Shown: positions 54,659-64,000 of the stretch, piece by piece
How the letters are laid out: each line of letters opens with the position of its first letter
How positions within the stretch are numbered: position 1 is the stretch's first letter
NCBI GenBank assembly: GCA_045810625.1
Contig: JBJMVQ010000009.1
Location: 78,898-142,897 of the forward strand
Direction of reading: 5' to 3'
Length of the DNA stretch: 64,000 bases
From: JACQFZ01 sp045810625
Lineage (GTDB): Bacteria; Pseudomonadota; Gammaproteobacteria; Acidiferrobacterales; Sulfurifustaceae
Position numbers and translations under genes: made by a program
Notes under the pieces: model-generated
Seen by the model: only the letters and a program-made list of their open reading frames with translations
Database searches by the model: none
What the model was told of the DNA's origin: nothing

Positions 54659-55624
54659 ATGACGAAACCCTCAGTCGTATTCATGTTTTCCGGGCAGGGC
54701 TCGCAGTATTTTCAAATGGGCCGCGAGTTGTACGAGCAACACCCCGTCTTCCGACGTCAGCTGCTCGATTTGAACGACGCCGCCCGTGACGCGCTGGGCG
54801 TTTCCGTCGTCGACCGGCTGTATGACGATGCGCGCAAGAAAAGCGACATCTGGGACGAGCTCGCGCTGACGCACCCGGCGATCTACATGGTGGAAGTCGC
54901 GCTCGCGCGAACACTGATCGAGGAAGGCGTGGTGCCGGACTGTGTGCTCGGCGCGAGCTTGGGCGTCTTTGCCGCCGCCGCCATCGCCGGCTGCGTGGAC
55001 ACGCTTACCGCGCTCGTCGCCGTCATCCGGCAGGCGCAAACAGTCGAGGAACGCTGTCCACCGGGAACGATGCTCGCGATCCTCGACCGGCCGCAGCTTC
55101 ACGCGGAACACCCGCTACTGCGCGGACACAGTGAGATTGCCTCGCTCAACTTTCCGCGCCACTTCGTCGTTGCTGCCGCGCGGGAACCCGCCACCAGAAT
55201 CGAAAACGCCCTGCGGGGCAAAAACGTCAGCTGCGAGCCGCTCCCGGTATCGCGCGCGTTTCACTCGAAACACATCGACGGCGCCGAAGCACCATACCGC
55301 GAGTTCCTGCGCGGCCTGTCGCTGCGGCCGCCCGATCTGCCGTTCGCATGCTGTGTCACCGCAGCCCTGCGCACGGACGTGCCTGCGGATTATTTCTGGA
55401 CAGTGGCACGCCAACCCGTGCGGTTCGGCGACACGATCCGCGCGCTCGAGCGCGACGGCAATCGCCGCTATCTGGACCTCGGACCCTCGGGGACGCTCGC
55501 GACGTTCGTCAAATACAATCTCAGCGCTGCGCGAACGACGTCAAAAACCCTTCCAGTGATGACGCCGTTCGGAGCCGATACGAGAAATCTTCAGAAGCTG
55601 ACCACCGGCGAGGCGCTCGCCTGA
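54659..55624 (+). CDS. stand-alone acyltransferase-like protein, probably a proofreading acyl hydrolase (PedC type)
   Basis: A 321-residue FabD-fold protein with GQGSQ at 12-16, nucleophile S100 in GASLG and catalytic His202 in RAFHSKH. It belongs to the discrete acyltransferases of PKS clusters (FMFSGQGSQ start, THPAIYMVEVALA). Counting back from the PPG turn, the position of the FabD Arg that binds the malonyl carboxylate is Q125 here. An Arg-to-Gln change at this site characterises the acyl hydrolases that clear stalled chains. The megasynthase already has its own AT, which fits an editing role. AGGGAAG precedes the ATG. It diverges from the megasynthase and converges on the GST-like gene. 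Confidence 0.82.
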   Translation: MTKPSVVFMFSGQGSQYFQMGRELYEQHPVFRRQLLDLNDAARDALGVSVVDRLYDDARKKSDIWDELALTHPAIYMVEVALARTLIEEGVVPDCVLGASLGVFAAAAIAGCVDTLTALVAVIRQAQTVEERCPPGTMLAILDRPQLHAEHPLLRGHSEIASLNFPRHFVVAAAREPATRIENALRGKNVSCEPLPVSRAFHSKHIDGAEAPYREFLRGLSLRPPDLPFACCVTAALRTDVPADYFWTVARQPVRFGDTIRALERDGNRRYLDLGPSGTLATFVKYNLSAARTTSKTLPVMTPFGADTRNLQKLTTGEALA

Positions 55625-55690
55625 GAGATGTGTCACGCGAGCGACTAATCGCGGATGATCGGGTTAAGAGATGAAGCGATTCGATGATAC

Positions 55691-56464
55691 TCAAAGTGAG
55701 AGGGGCAGCTCCAAATAATCCGCGTACATCATGTCCCGATGCTCGAAAAGAATCGGATCCAGCGCTGCTTCGACCTGGGCATCTCGCATCTGGAACGCCG
55801 CTCTCGTGCCGGCTTCCATCGGACACTGCTCGTGCGGCAACGGATTGAACATCCCGGTGAATGTCGCGCTGTAAATATCCGCGGCGCTGACCGAGTCGCC
55901 CACGTAGTAGCGGCTCCCCGCCTTGCGTTGCATCCTGAGGCGGGCCGCCAACATGCCAAGCATCTCGGCAACTCGCCGTCCGGCGATCACGCCCGCCTCC
56001 GGACCGTAGTAGCCGTACTTCTTGCCCAGATACTTCGCGACGTCTTCCGAAAAGCCGCCGGTTCCTTGAAGACCGCCATGCACGAGCTGAAGGCGGCGCG
56101 ACCAGCCGAGGCCCCACTCGCCACAAATTTCGTGCGCGAGTCCAAACATCAGGGCACGATCGGCGGGATCCTTCGGTATCAGGGACGGTGTGGGCGCTAA
56201 ACGTTCGGCGAGGAGCAGGATCTCGGCCCAGCCCGGGCGCGGTCGTTCGTTTTCGTAGACGACGACGGGGCCGTTGCGCTGCCCCGCCCACTTCTTGAGA
56301 GGCTCGCTGTCATAGACCACGCGCACCGCGGCCCACTCGATCCCCTTGATGTGCAGAATTCCCTTGGCGGCTTCGACCCAAGGGTTCATGGTGCCACCCA
56401 CCACGACCATGCGCAGGCCACGACGCTCGATCGCCTCTTCCACGCTTACGTACGTGAACGCCAT
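55691..56464 (-). CDS. glutathione S-transferase-like protein
   Basis: A 257-residue protein with a thioredoxin-like N-terminal half (VVVGGTMNPWVEAAKGILHIKGIEW ... NGPVVVYENERP, quoted in part) and an all-helical C-terminal half ending in ADIYSATF, the GST N-capping region. The usual catalytic Ser/Tyr/Cys is not obvious at the N-terminus. The start is clear: AGGAGATGAA precedes the ATG. Next to a pathway that may make an aldehyde, it could detoxify or conjugate; this is inference, and it may be unrelated to the cluster. Confidence 0.75.
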   Translation of the reverse strand: MAFTYVSVEEAIERRGLRMVVVGGTMNPWVEAAKGILHIKGIEWAAVRVVYDSEPLKKWAGQRNGPVVVYENERPRPGWAEILLLAERLAPTPSLIPKDPADRALMFGLAHEICGEWGLGWSRRLQLVHGGLQGTGGFSEDVAKYLGKKYGYYGPEAGVIAGRRVAEMLGMLAARLRMQRKAGSRYYVGDSVSAADIYSATFTGMFNPLPHEQCPMEAGTRAAFQMRDAQVEAALDPILFEHRDMMYADYLELPLSL

Positions 56465-56772
56465 TTCATCTCCTTCCTGCGCGATTCTGTTGCACGGTGC
56501 GCCGCCGCGTGGCGCTACATATTTAATTATTGGCAGCCGCCCAAATTATATTGAGTTGCCGCCTGCGCACGATCGCTTCGGCACCAACATATTGCCGCGC
56601 ACCGATACCGATATGAACGAAGCGCACGGAGACGTCGAGGCGTTGTCGCCCGGTCGGGCGACAACGTCGGGCTAGAGATCGATAGAGGATCGGCGGCGGC
56701 CCGGTAGCTCGATGTCGTTCGGATGTTGCTGCTGAACGAATTGCGGCGCGGCAGAGCGCGTGCACATGGAAA
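56465..56772. other. gap between GST-like gene and tRNA-Asp
   Basis: This 308-base gap contains the leader of the GST-like gene and the sequence downstream of tRNA-Asp. An AT-rich stretch near 56520-56555 may hold the GST promoter. I see no integrase gene, attachment-site repeat or coding frame, although it is where the accessory region meets the tRNA genes. Confidence 0.5.
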
Positions 56773-56849
56773 TGGCGGAGCGGACGGGACTCGAACCCGC
56801 GACCCCCGGCGTGACAGGCCGGTATTCTAACCGACTGAACTACCGCTCC
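56773..56849 (-). tRNA. tRNA-Asp (anticodon GTC)
   Basis: A complete cloverleaf with 7-bp acceptor GGAGCGG/CCGCTCC, anticodon loop CTGTCAC and GGTTCGAGTCC T-loop; discriminator G and CCA are encoded. It is paired with tRNA-Val ten bases away. Confidence 0.97.
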
Positions 56850-56859
56850 GGATGCTGAC

Positions 56860-56935
56860 TGGTGGGTGCTGAGGGTCTCGAACCCCCGACCTTCGCCTTG
56901 TAAGGGCGACGCTCTACCAACTGAGCTAAGCACCC
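56860..56935 (-). tRNA. tRNA-Val (anticodon TAC)
   Basis: A complete cloverleaf with acceptor GGGTGCT/AGCACCC, anticodon loop TTACAAG read as TAC, and encoded CCA. It lies between lon and tRNA-Asp and is co-oriented with both. Confidence 0.97.
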
Positions 56936-57076
56936 TTGTGTTCGCCCGGCGTCCCCGCTTCGAGCGGGACGGCACCCACAAAGGGGCGCTAGTTTAAGGC
57001 ATCGCCCAAACCTTTGCCAGCCGACCACGGCTCGTGGGCGCGGCGGGCAGACCTAGAGACAGGGGTTGCTTGAACG

Positions 57077-57114
57077 AAAAAACGCCGCGAATCGATCGAC
57101 TCTGATTCGCGGCG
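57077..57114 (-). terminator. rho-independent terminator of lon
   Basis: On the minus strand an 11-bp stem (CGCCGCGAATC / GATTCGCGGCG) with a 10-base loop is followed by TTTTTT, about 46 bases after the lon stop codon. It separates lon from the tRNA pair. Confidence 0.85.
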
Positions 57115-57159
57115 CAGGCTGGAAAACAGGCGGCGGCCGAATGCGCGGCCGCCGTCGAC

Positions 57160-59601
57160 TTAGTGCGTCGTTACCGGATTCGTAACCTCGCCGGGTTTCT
57201 CCTCCGTTGCCGCGGCTTCGACCGGCTTCTCTTCGATGGGCTCCGGCATCCGTTCGAGCGCCACCTCGAGGACCTGGTCGATCCACCGCACCGGCTTGAT
57301 CTCCACGCGGTCGCGGATGTTCTTCGGGATATCGACGAGATCCTTGCGGTTCTCTTCCGGGATCAGCACGACCTTCACGTTGCCGCGGTGCGCCGCAAGC
57401 AGCTTTTCTTTCAAACCGCCGATTGGCAGCACTTCCCCGCGCAGCGTGATCTCGCCCGTCATCGCGACGTCGGCCCGCACCGGAATCTTCGCGAGCGCCG
57501 AGACGATCGCCGTGCACATTGCGATACCGGCGCTCGGCCCGTCTTTCGGCGTCGCGCCTTCCGGCACGTGCACGTGGAAGTCGTGCTTCTGATAAAAGTC
57601 CGCCGGTATTCCGAGCTTCGCCGCACGCGCGCGCACGACCGTCATCGCCGCCTGGATCGACTCCTGCATCACTTCGCCGAGCTTGCCGGTGTAGGTCATC
57701 TTGCCCTTGCCGGCGATGATCGCGGCTTCGATCGTCAGCAGCTCGCCGCCGACCTCGGTCCACGCCAGACCGGTGACCTGCCCCACCTGGTTCGCCTCCT
57801 CGGCGACGCCGTAGCGGAAGCGCTGCACACCGAGATACTTGTCCAGACCCTTCGCGTTGACCTCGACCGACTTCTCTTTCTTGTCGAGCAGCAGATCCTT
57901 CGCGACCTTGCGGCATATCTTGGAAATTTCACGCTCCAAGTTACGGACGCCCGCTTCGCGCGTGTAGTAGCGCACGATGTCGCGAATCGCCGGCTCGGCG
58001 ATCTCCAGCTCCTCCGGCTTCAGACCGTTGTTCTTGAGCTGCTTCGGCACGAGGTAGCGAATCGCGATGTTGACCTTTTCGTCCTCGGTGTAACCCGAGA
58101 GGCGAATGACCTCCATGCGATCGAGCAACGGCGCCGGGATGTTCAGCGTATTCGCCGTCGCGACGAACATTACGTCTGAGAGGTCGTAGTCGACCTCGAG
58201 ATAGTGGTCGTTGAAGGCGTGATTCTGCTCGGGGTCGAGCACTTCGAGCAGCGCCGAGCTCGGATCGCCGCGGAAGTCCATCGCCATCTTGTCGACTTCA
58301 TCCAGCATGAAGAGCGGATTGCGCACTTTCACCTTGGACATGTTCTGGATGATCTTACCCGGCAGCGAACCGATATACGTCCGTCGATGGCCGCGGATCT
58401 CCGCCTCGTCGCGAACGCCTCCGAGCGACATGCGCACGAACTTGCGGCCGGTGGCGCGCGCGATCGACTGCCCAAGCGAGGTCTTGCCGACGCCCGGCGG
58501 TCCGACCAGACACAGGATCGGGCCTTTCAGCTTGTTCACACGCTGCTGCACCGCGAGGTATTCGAGTATCCGTTCTTTCACCTTCTCGAGCCCGTAGTGA
58601 TCCTGCTCGAGAATCTCTTCCGCGTGCTTCAGATCCTTTTGGATCTTGCTGCGCTTCTTCCAAGGAACGTTGACCAGCCAGTCGATGTAGTTGCGCACGA
58701 CCGTGGCTTCCGCCGACATCGGCGACATCATCTTCAGCTTCTTCAGCTCCGACTCGGCCTTTTCGCGCGCCTCTTTCGGCATGCCGGCCTTGGCGATCTT
58801 GTTCGCGAGCTCTTCGGCCTCGTTCGGACCTTCTTCGAGCTCACCCAGCTCCTTCTGGATCGCCTTCATCTGTTCGTTCAAGTAGTACTCGCGCTGGCTC
58901 TTCTCCATTTGCCGCTTCACGCGGCCGCGGATGCGCTTCTCGACCTGGAGCAGGTCGATCTCGGTTTCCATCACCGCAAGGATGCGCTCGAGGCGATCCC
59001 GTACGTTCTGGATCTCGAGGATCTGCTGCTTCTCCTCGATCTTGAGAGAGAGGTGTGCGGCGATCGTGTCCGCCAAGCGGCTCGGATCGTCGATGCCGGC
59101 GAGGGATGTGAGAATTTCCGGCGGAATCTTCATATTGAGCTTGACGTACTGATCGAACTCGGTCAGCACGGAGCGCATCAGCGCCTCGCCTTCGCGGTCC
59201 TCGATCGGCTCGCTTGCGAGCAGCGCCGTCTGCGCGGTGAACTGCTCTTCCGTCTCCACGTACTGCACCACCACTGCGCGGCGTTCGCCTTCCACGAGAA
59301 CCTTCACGGTGCCGTCCGGCAGCTTCAGCAGCTGCAGAATGCTCGCGACCGTACCAATCGTGTGAATAGCGTCGACGCCCGGATCGTCATCGGACGCGCT
59401 TTTCTGCGCGACCAGCATGATTTGCTTGCCGGATTCCATTGCGGTTTCCAGCGCCTTGATCGATTTGCGCCGCCCGACGAACAACGGGATGACCATGTGG
59501 GGGAAGACCACGACATCGCGCAGCGGCAGAACCGGCAGCGCGGTCTCGGAGCCTGGGATGGTCTTGGGCGGAGCAGCCTTCGCCTGCGATTTTTGCGTCA
59601 T
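57160..59601 (-). CDS. lon: ATP-dependent protease Lon
   Basis: An 813-residue AAA+ serine protease that degrades misfolded and regulatory proteins. Domains: N-terminal LON substrate-binding domain (about 20-215), coiled-coil middle, AAA+ module (Walker A GPPGVGKTS; Walker B FMLDEVDK) and protease domain with the Ser in GPSAGIAM and Lys in GGLKEK. A low-complexity Glu/Pro/Ala tail of about 22 residues follows the protease domain. It is downstream of clpX but separated by a terminator, so it is probably transcribed from its own promoter in 59602-59740. Confidence 0.97.
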   Translation of the reverse strand: MTQKSQAKAAPPKTIPGSETALPVLPLRDVVVFPHMVIPLFVGRRKSIKALETAMESGKQIMLVAQKSASDDDPGVDAIHTIGTVASILQLLKLPDGTVKVLVEGERRAVVVQYVETEEQFTAQTALLASEPIEDREGEALMRSVLTEFDQYVKLNMKIPPEILTSLAGIDDPSRLADTIAAHLSLKIEEKQQILEIQNVRDRLERILAVMETEIDLLQVEKRIRGRVKRQMEKSQREYYLNEQMKAIQKELGELEEGPNEAEELANKIAKAGMPKEAREKAESELKKLKMMSPMSAEATVVRNYIDWLVNVPWKKRSKIQKDLKHAEEILEQDHYGLEKVKERILEYLAVQQRVNKLKGPILCLVGPPGVGKTSLGQSIARATGRKFVRMSLGGVRDEAEIRGHRRTYIGSLPGKIIQNMSKVKVRNPLFMLDEVDKMAMDFRGDPSSALLEVLDPEQNHAFNDHYLEVDYDLSDVMFVATANTLNIPAPLLDRMEVIRLSGYTEDEKVNIAIRYLVPKQLKNNGLKPEELEIAEPAIRDIVRYYTREAGVRNLEREISKICRKVAKDLLLDKKEKSVEVNAKGLDKYLGVQRFRYGVAEEANQVGQVTGLAWTEVGGELLTIEAAIIAGKGKMTYTGKLGEVMQESIQAAMTVVRARAAKLGIPADFYQKHDFHVHVPEGATPKDGPSAGIAMCTAIVSALAKIPVRADVAMTGEITLRGEVLPIGGLKEKLLAAHRGNVKVVLIPEENRKDLVDIPKNIRDRVEIKPVRWIDQVLEVALERMPEPIEEKPVEAAATEEKPGEVTNPVTTH

Positions 59602-59740
59602 CGGTGGGTTGAGCTTGCCTCTAGTGGGAGTGGATGTTGAGTATCTACGTCAAGTGTGGAGCCAAAGTAGAGCCATTGCAACCTCGCAGCCGCGCACGAG
59701 ACGAACGCACGCTTCAGTGCGACGAACGTATTCGAGGAGC

Positions 59741-59766
59741 AAAAAAAACCCCGCGCGAGGCGGGGT
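59741..59766 (-). terminator. rho-independent terminator of clpX
   Basis: On the minus strand, CCCCGC / GCGGGG (6-bp stem, 5-base loop) is followed by eight T residues, 26 bases after the clpX stop. It insulates clpPX from lon. Confidence 0.85.
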
Positions 59767-59791
59767 GTGTTGATTTTTCGACACGAGCGCT

Positions 59792-61087
<1,296 letters not shown>

Positions 61088-61193
61088 CCTTACAAAACCT
61101 CATCGACTCATACGATCCAAAGATGCCGTTTCCGGACGCTCTATGCAAGTGCGCGCTACTTACGGCTTATATAGCACAAGCGGTATGCCTACA

Positions 61194-61832
61194 CTAAATA
61201 CGCTTTTCTATGACGTTGTCGATCAAGCCGTATTTAACCGCCTCCGGCCCCTCCATGAAATTGTCACGCTCAGTATCCGCGCGGATCTGATCTAGGGTAC
61301 GTCCCGTGTGTTTGACCAGGATCTCATTGAGCCGTTCGCGCACGCGCAGGATCTCGCGCGCGTGGATATCGATATCGGTCGCCTGGCCTTGGAATCCGCC
61401 CAGCGGTTGATGGACCATCAGCCGCGAATGCGGCAACGCGAAACGCTTGCCTTTCGCACCACCGGCAAGGATCAGGGCGCCCATGCTGGCTGCCTGCCCG
61501 ATGCAAACCGTGCTCACGTGAGGCTTGATGAACTGCATGGTGTCGTAAATCGCGAGCCCGGCGGTGACAGCACCGCCTGGCGAATTGATATAGAGATGGA
61601 TGTCCTTGTCCGGATTTTCTGATTCCAAAAACAGGAGCTGCGCGACCACCAGATTCGCCATGTGATCCTCAACCGGGCCGACCATGAAGACGACCCGTTC
61701 CTTGAGCATCCGCGAATAGATGTCGTACGCACGCTCGCCGCGCCCGGTGGTTTCGATCACCATCGGGACCAATCCAAGCGCCTGCGTGTTCAAGGCGCCG
61801 CCGTGCTGCCGCAAATTGTCGTTCATCGCCAT
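61194..61832 (-). CDS. clpP: ClpP proteolytic subunit
   Basis: A 212-residue serine peptidase forming the ClpP tetradecamer. The catalytic triad is visible as Ser in GQAASMGA, His in LMVHQPLGG and Asp in TERDNFM. The ATG at 61832 is chosen; an ATG two codons later is equally possible, and a GTG five codons earlier lies within the tandem repeat. It follows tig by 36 bases and precedes clpX, the usual proteobacterial order. Confidence 0.96.
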   Translation of the reverse strand: MAMNDNLRQHGGALNTQALGLVPMVIETTGRGERAYDIYSRMLKERVVFMVGPVEDHMANLVVAQLLFLESENPDKDIHLYINSPGGAVTAGLAIYDTMQFIKPHVSTVCIGQAASMGALILAGGAKGKRFALPHSRLMVHQPLGGFQGQATDIDIHAREILRVRERLNEILVKHTGRTLDQIRADTERDNFMEGPEAVKYGLIDNVIEKRI

Positions 61833-61837
61833 ACCGT

Positions 61838-61873
61838 TAATATACACACGTCATTTAATATACACACGTCATT
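61838..61873. repeat. perfect 18-bp tandem duplication between tig and clpP
   Basis: TAATATACACACGTCATT occurs twice head to tail with no mismatch. One copy includes the tig stop codon, the other reaches to six bases before the clpP ATG. It enlarges the leader between the two genes and supplies an A/T-rich stretch near the clpP ribosome-binding site. Confidence 0.9.
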
Positions 61874-63164
61874 CGATTGAAACATCCATCTTAATTAAGT
61901 CGGGAAAAGCGACTGCTTGGTCACGCACTTGGGCAGTACCGAGCAATTGTTCCACGACCATGTCTTCGAGAACGGTCGATTCCACTTCGCCCAACCGTTC
62001 CGGATTTGCGTAGTACCATTCGATGAATTTCTGCGGCGCCTCGTAGTCACGCGCCATTTGCTCCACGCGCGCACGGACTCGAGCCGGATCGGCTTTGATG
62101 CCGCGAACGCGCACGATTTCCGCCAGAATGAGCCCGAGCGCGACGCGCATGCGGGCGCGATCCTGATAGCGTGCGTCGTCGGACGGATCGAGCGGCTGCC
62201 CCGCCGCCTGGCTCAACCGCTTCATGCGCTCGACTTCATTCGTGACCAACCCGGCCGGCACTTCGAATTCATTGAGCTCGCGCAGCTTCTTCAACACATT
62301 GCGACGCAGCACGGTACGCGTGCGTTCCGCCGCTTCGCGTTCCAGGCTGCGGCGAATTTCCTGCCGCAGTTGCTCGACGCTCCCGTCCGCGACACCGAGA
62401 CTCTTCGCGAACTCCTCGTTCACCTCCGGCAAAACCGGTTCCGCGACCTCGCGCACACGGACTTCGAACTCGACTGCTTTTCCGGCGACCGCCGGATTGC
62501 GCGCGTCCGCCGGGAAGTTCGCGACGATGCGTCGCGTTTCGCCGACGGTGGCACCGACCATGCCTTCTTCGAGCTCTCGGAACGACGCGCCTGCGCCGAG
62601 AACCATCGGCTGATTCTCGGCCTTGCCGCCTTCGATTTCGGAACCGTCCACACGCGCGGTGAAATCGACGAGCAGACGATCGCCCTGCGCCGCAGCACGC
62701 TCGACGGCACGATACGTGATGCGTTGGCGCCGTATGCTTTCGAGCGTATGGTCGATATCGGCGTCGCCGATCTCGGCCGCGGGCCGCTCGATCTCAGCGC
62801 CGGCGAGATCGAGATGCTTGATCTCCGGATAAATCTCGAACTCGGCCGTGTATTCGAGTCCCTGTCCACGCGCGAGCGGCTTGTGCTGAATACGCGTCCC
62901 CCCGGCCGGACGTAACTCGTGCGTGCCGATCGCTTCGCGCAGTGTGCGCTCGATGAGATCGCCCGCCGTTTCTTCCAACAGCTGTCCGCGGTATCGCGCT
63001 TCGACGACCTTCGCCGGCACTTTTCCCGGACGGAAGCCCGGCATTTTTACTTGCCGCGACAAGCGCTCCAGTCGGTGCGTGAATTCCTGCTCGAATTGAT
63101 CGGCAGGGACGACGACGGTCAAACGTCGTCCAAGGGTACTCGTGGTTTCTACGGAAACTTGCAT
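61869..63164 (-). CDS. tig: trigger factor, ribosome-associated chaperone
   Basis: A 431-residue chaperone and prolyl isomerase. The ATG at 63164 begins the MQVSVET ribosome-binding domain; the frame is open upstream but has no family similarity. The ribosome-docking signature GFRPGKVP is present, followed by the FKBP-like domain (about 155-245) and a helical C-terminal domain. It leads the tig-clpP-clpX series. Confidence 0.96.
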   Translation of the reverse strand: MQVSVETTSTLGRRLTVVVPADQFEQEFTHRLERLSRQVKMPGFRPGKVPAKVVEARYRGQLLEETAGDLIERTLREAIGTHELRPAGGTRIQHKPLARGQGLEYTAEFEIYPEIKHLDLAGAEIERPAAEIGDADIDHTLESIRRQRITYRAVERAAAQGDRLLVDFTARVDGSEIEGGKAENQPMVLGAGASFRELEEGMVGATVGETRRIVANFPADARNPAVAGKAVEFEVRVREVAEPVLPEVNEEFAKSLGVADGSVEQLRQEIRRSLEREAAERTRTVLRRNVLKKLRELNEFEVPAGLVTNEVERMKRLSQAAGQPLDPSDDARYQDRARMRVALGLILAEIVRVRGIKADPARVRARVEQMARDYEAPQKFIEWYYANPERLGEVESTVLEDMVVEQLLGTAQVRDQAVAFPDLIKMDVSIE

Positions 63165-63218
63165 GTCGTTATGCTGCGTTGGTGATTGAAAGTGTAGAAG
63201 AGGCGCGGATGCTCGGAC

Positions 63219-63303
63219 TGGTGCGAATGGGGAGACTCGAACTCCCACGGGTTGCCCCACTGGATCCTAAGTCCAGTGCGTCTACCAGTTCCGCCACATT
63301 CGC
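63219..63303 (-). tRNA. tRNA-Leu (anticodon TAG)
   Basis: An 85-base type II tRNA with long variable arm; acceptor GCGAATG/CATTCGC, anticodon loop CTTAGGA read as TAG, CCA encoded. Confidence 0.96.
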
Positions 63304-63401
63304 CACGCGTTCTTTATTTAAACCCGGTTCCGCACGGGCGATTGTGTTCGGTGGGTCTCCGAACGGAACGTCGCGATAAACACCGACCCTCGTGGGAGGA
63401 T

Positions 63402-63477
<76 letters not shown>

Positions 63478-63493
63478 GGATATAAACCTCGCA

Positions 63494-63534
63494 CCGGCCC
63501 TCCGTGGCATCGTTTTATGCCACTCCTTGGCCGG
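63494..63534. repeat. nested inverted repeat between tRNA-Lys and tRNA-His
   Basis: An outer CCGGCC / GGCCGG arm encloses an inner GTGGCAT / ATGCCAC stem with a 6-base loop. It lies in the 241-base spacer between two co-oriented tRNA genes and may be a processing structure in the tRNA precursor. Confidence 0.45.
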
Positions 63535-63718
63535 CTGCCTTGCCCTTCTGGGCTGACGGCCCGAATACAATCCACTTGCTCGCCATCCGTGGCGCCACTT
63601 TAATCTACCCGCCATCCACACGAAACAGTGTGAACGAACTTTTTATCCTTTTTATTCCCGACACTGCTCGCCGCAGGACCCCGTTCGTCGGGAGCGGGTA
63701 AAACATCGTCAATAAAAC

Positions 63719-63796
63719 TGGGGTGAGCGATGGGACTCGAACCCACGACAACCGGAATCACAATCCGGGACTCTAACCAACTGAGCTACGCTCACC
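63719..63796 (-). tRNA. tRNA-His (anticodon GTG)
   Basis: A complete cloverleaf with acceptor GTGAGCG/CGCTCAC, the extra 5' G (G-1) opposite discriminator C typical of tRNA-His, anticodon loop TTGTGAT and encoded CCA. Confidence 0.96.
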
Positions 63797-63970
63797 ATCG
63801 GTGCACCATTATACCTGCTCGGCGCAGCCTTTCACCGTCTCGTAGGCGCAACCTGCGCCATCGCCGCTCCGGTTGGTCAGGCTCGGGCCGGAGTCGAGCA
63901 GGAGACGAGATCGCAGGACGCCGGCTACGGAATCGCCAGCGACGCGCCCGACAGGGCGAGGCGGAGACTT

Positions 63971-63997
63971 CGTCGATGCACTTAACGTGCATCGACG
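63971..63997. repeat. perfect 11-bp hairpin at the window edge
   Basis: CGTCGATGCAC and GTGCATCGACG form an uninterrupted stem with loop TTAAC. No T-run follows within the window, so whether it is a terminator of a gene beyond the edge or another element cannot be decided. The 170 bases between it and tRNA-His show no convincing gene. Confidence 0.45.
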
Positions 63998-64000
63998 CCG

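Noticed and set aside
54659..55624. Malonyl-CoA transacylase feeding the PKS in trans
   Set aside because: The megasynthase has its own intact AT, and the malonyl-binding Arg is replaced by Gln (Q125).
56773..56935. tRNA-Asp as a proven integration site of a genomic island
   Set aside because: No integrase gene and no repeated tRNA 3' end could be found by eye in the window.

Overview
The window is a 64 kb chromosomal segment of a high-GC, Gram-negative heterotroph, most likely a betaproteobacterium (Burkholderiales-like) or a near relative. I infer this from gene order: the chain dnaQ - rnhA - methyltransferase - gloB - mltD - YejABEF-type ABC operon - fabI - ppiD, and the block tRNA-Asp/tRNA-Val - lon - clpX - clpP - tig - tRNAs, are arrangements I associate with Proteobacteria. 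I cannot name the genus.

Layout. 0-7 kb: nitrate assimilation. nirB, nirD and nasA run leftwards as one operon and converge on a TDT/SLAC1-type anion channel gene. 7-11 kb: an ABC-2 exporter pair, an exported UPF0173-like metallo-hydrolase and a cytochrome P450. 11-16 kb: dnaQ, then pcaHGBDC, which takes protocatechuate to 3-oxoadipate. 16-27 kb: rnhA, a methyltransferase, gloB, mltD, a complete oligopeptide-type ABC importer (binding protein, two permeases, fused double ATPase) and fabI. 27-36 kb: ppiD, then mutS - lipoprotein - mutL, then an orphan TRAP solute-binding protein. 36-37 kb: a decayed methyltransferase pseudogene.

37.5-56.5 kb is an accessory secondary-metabolite locus. Its centre is one 4057-residue NRPS-PKS megasynthase. 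The order read from the sequence is formyltransferase, degenerate condensation remnant, adenylation (glycine code DILQLGMVWK) with an embedded methyltransferase, T, KS, AT (malonyl type), DH, ER, KR, ACP and terminal thioester reductase. One colinear pass predicts N-formyl-N-methylglycine extended by one fully reduced C2 unit and released reductively: 4-(N-methylformamido)butanal, or the alcohol. Behind it on the same strand lie a predicted Fe(II)/2-oxoglutarate enzyme whose proximal iron motif reads HxA instead of HxD (the halogenase-type substitution), an alpha/beta hydrolase and a CPA2 antiporter. Diverging from it is a stand-alone acyltransferase-like protein with the Arg-to-Gln change of proofreading acyl hydrolases, followed by a GST-like protein. 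The 1.1 kb divergent control region holds dyad symmetries and an orphan rho-independent terminator. This locus is the best candidate for an undescribed system.

56.7-64 kb: tRNA-Asp, tRNA-Val, lon, clpX, clpP, tig, then tRNA-Leu, tRNA-Lys and tRNA-His, all on the minus strand. I saw no insertion sequence, integrase, CRISPR array or rRNA. Most very long reading frames antiparallel to the genes above are GC-driven shadows and are omitted.
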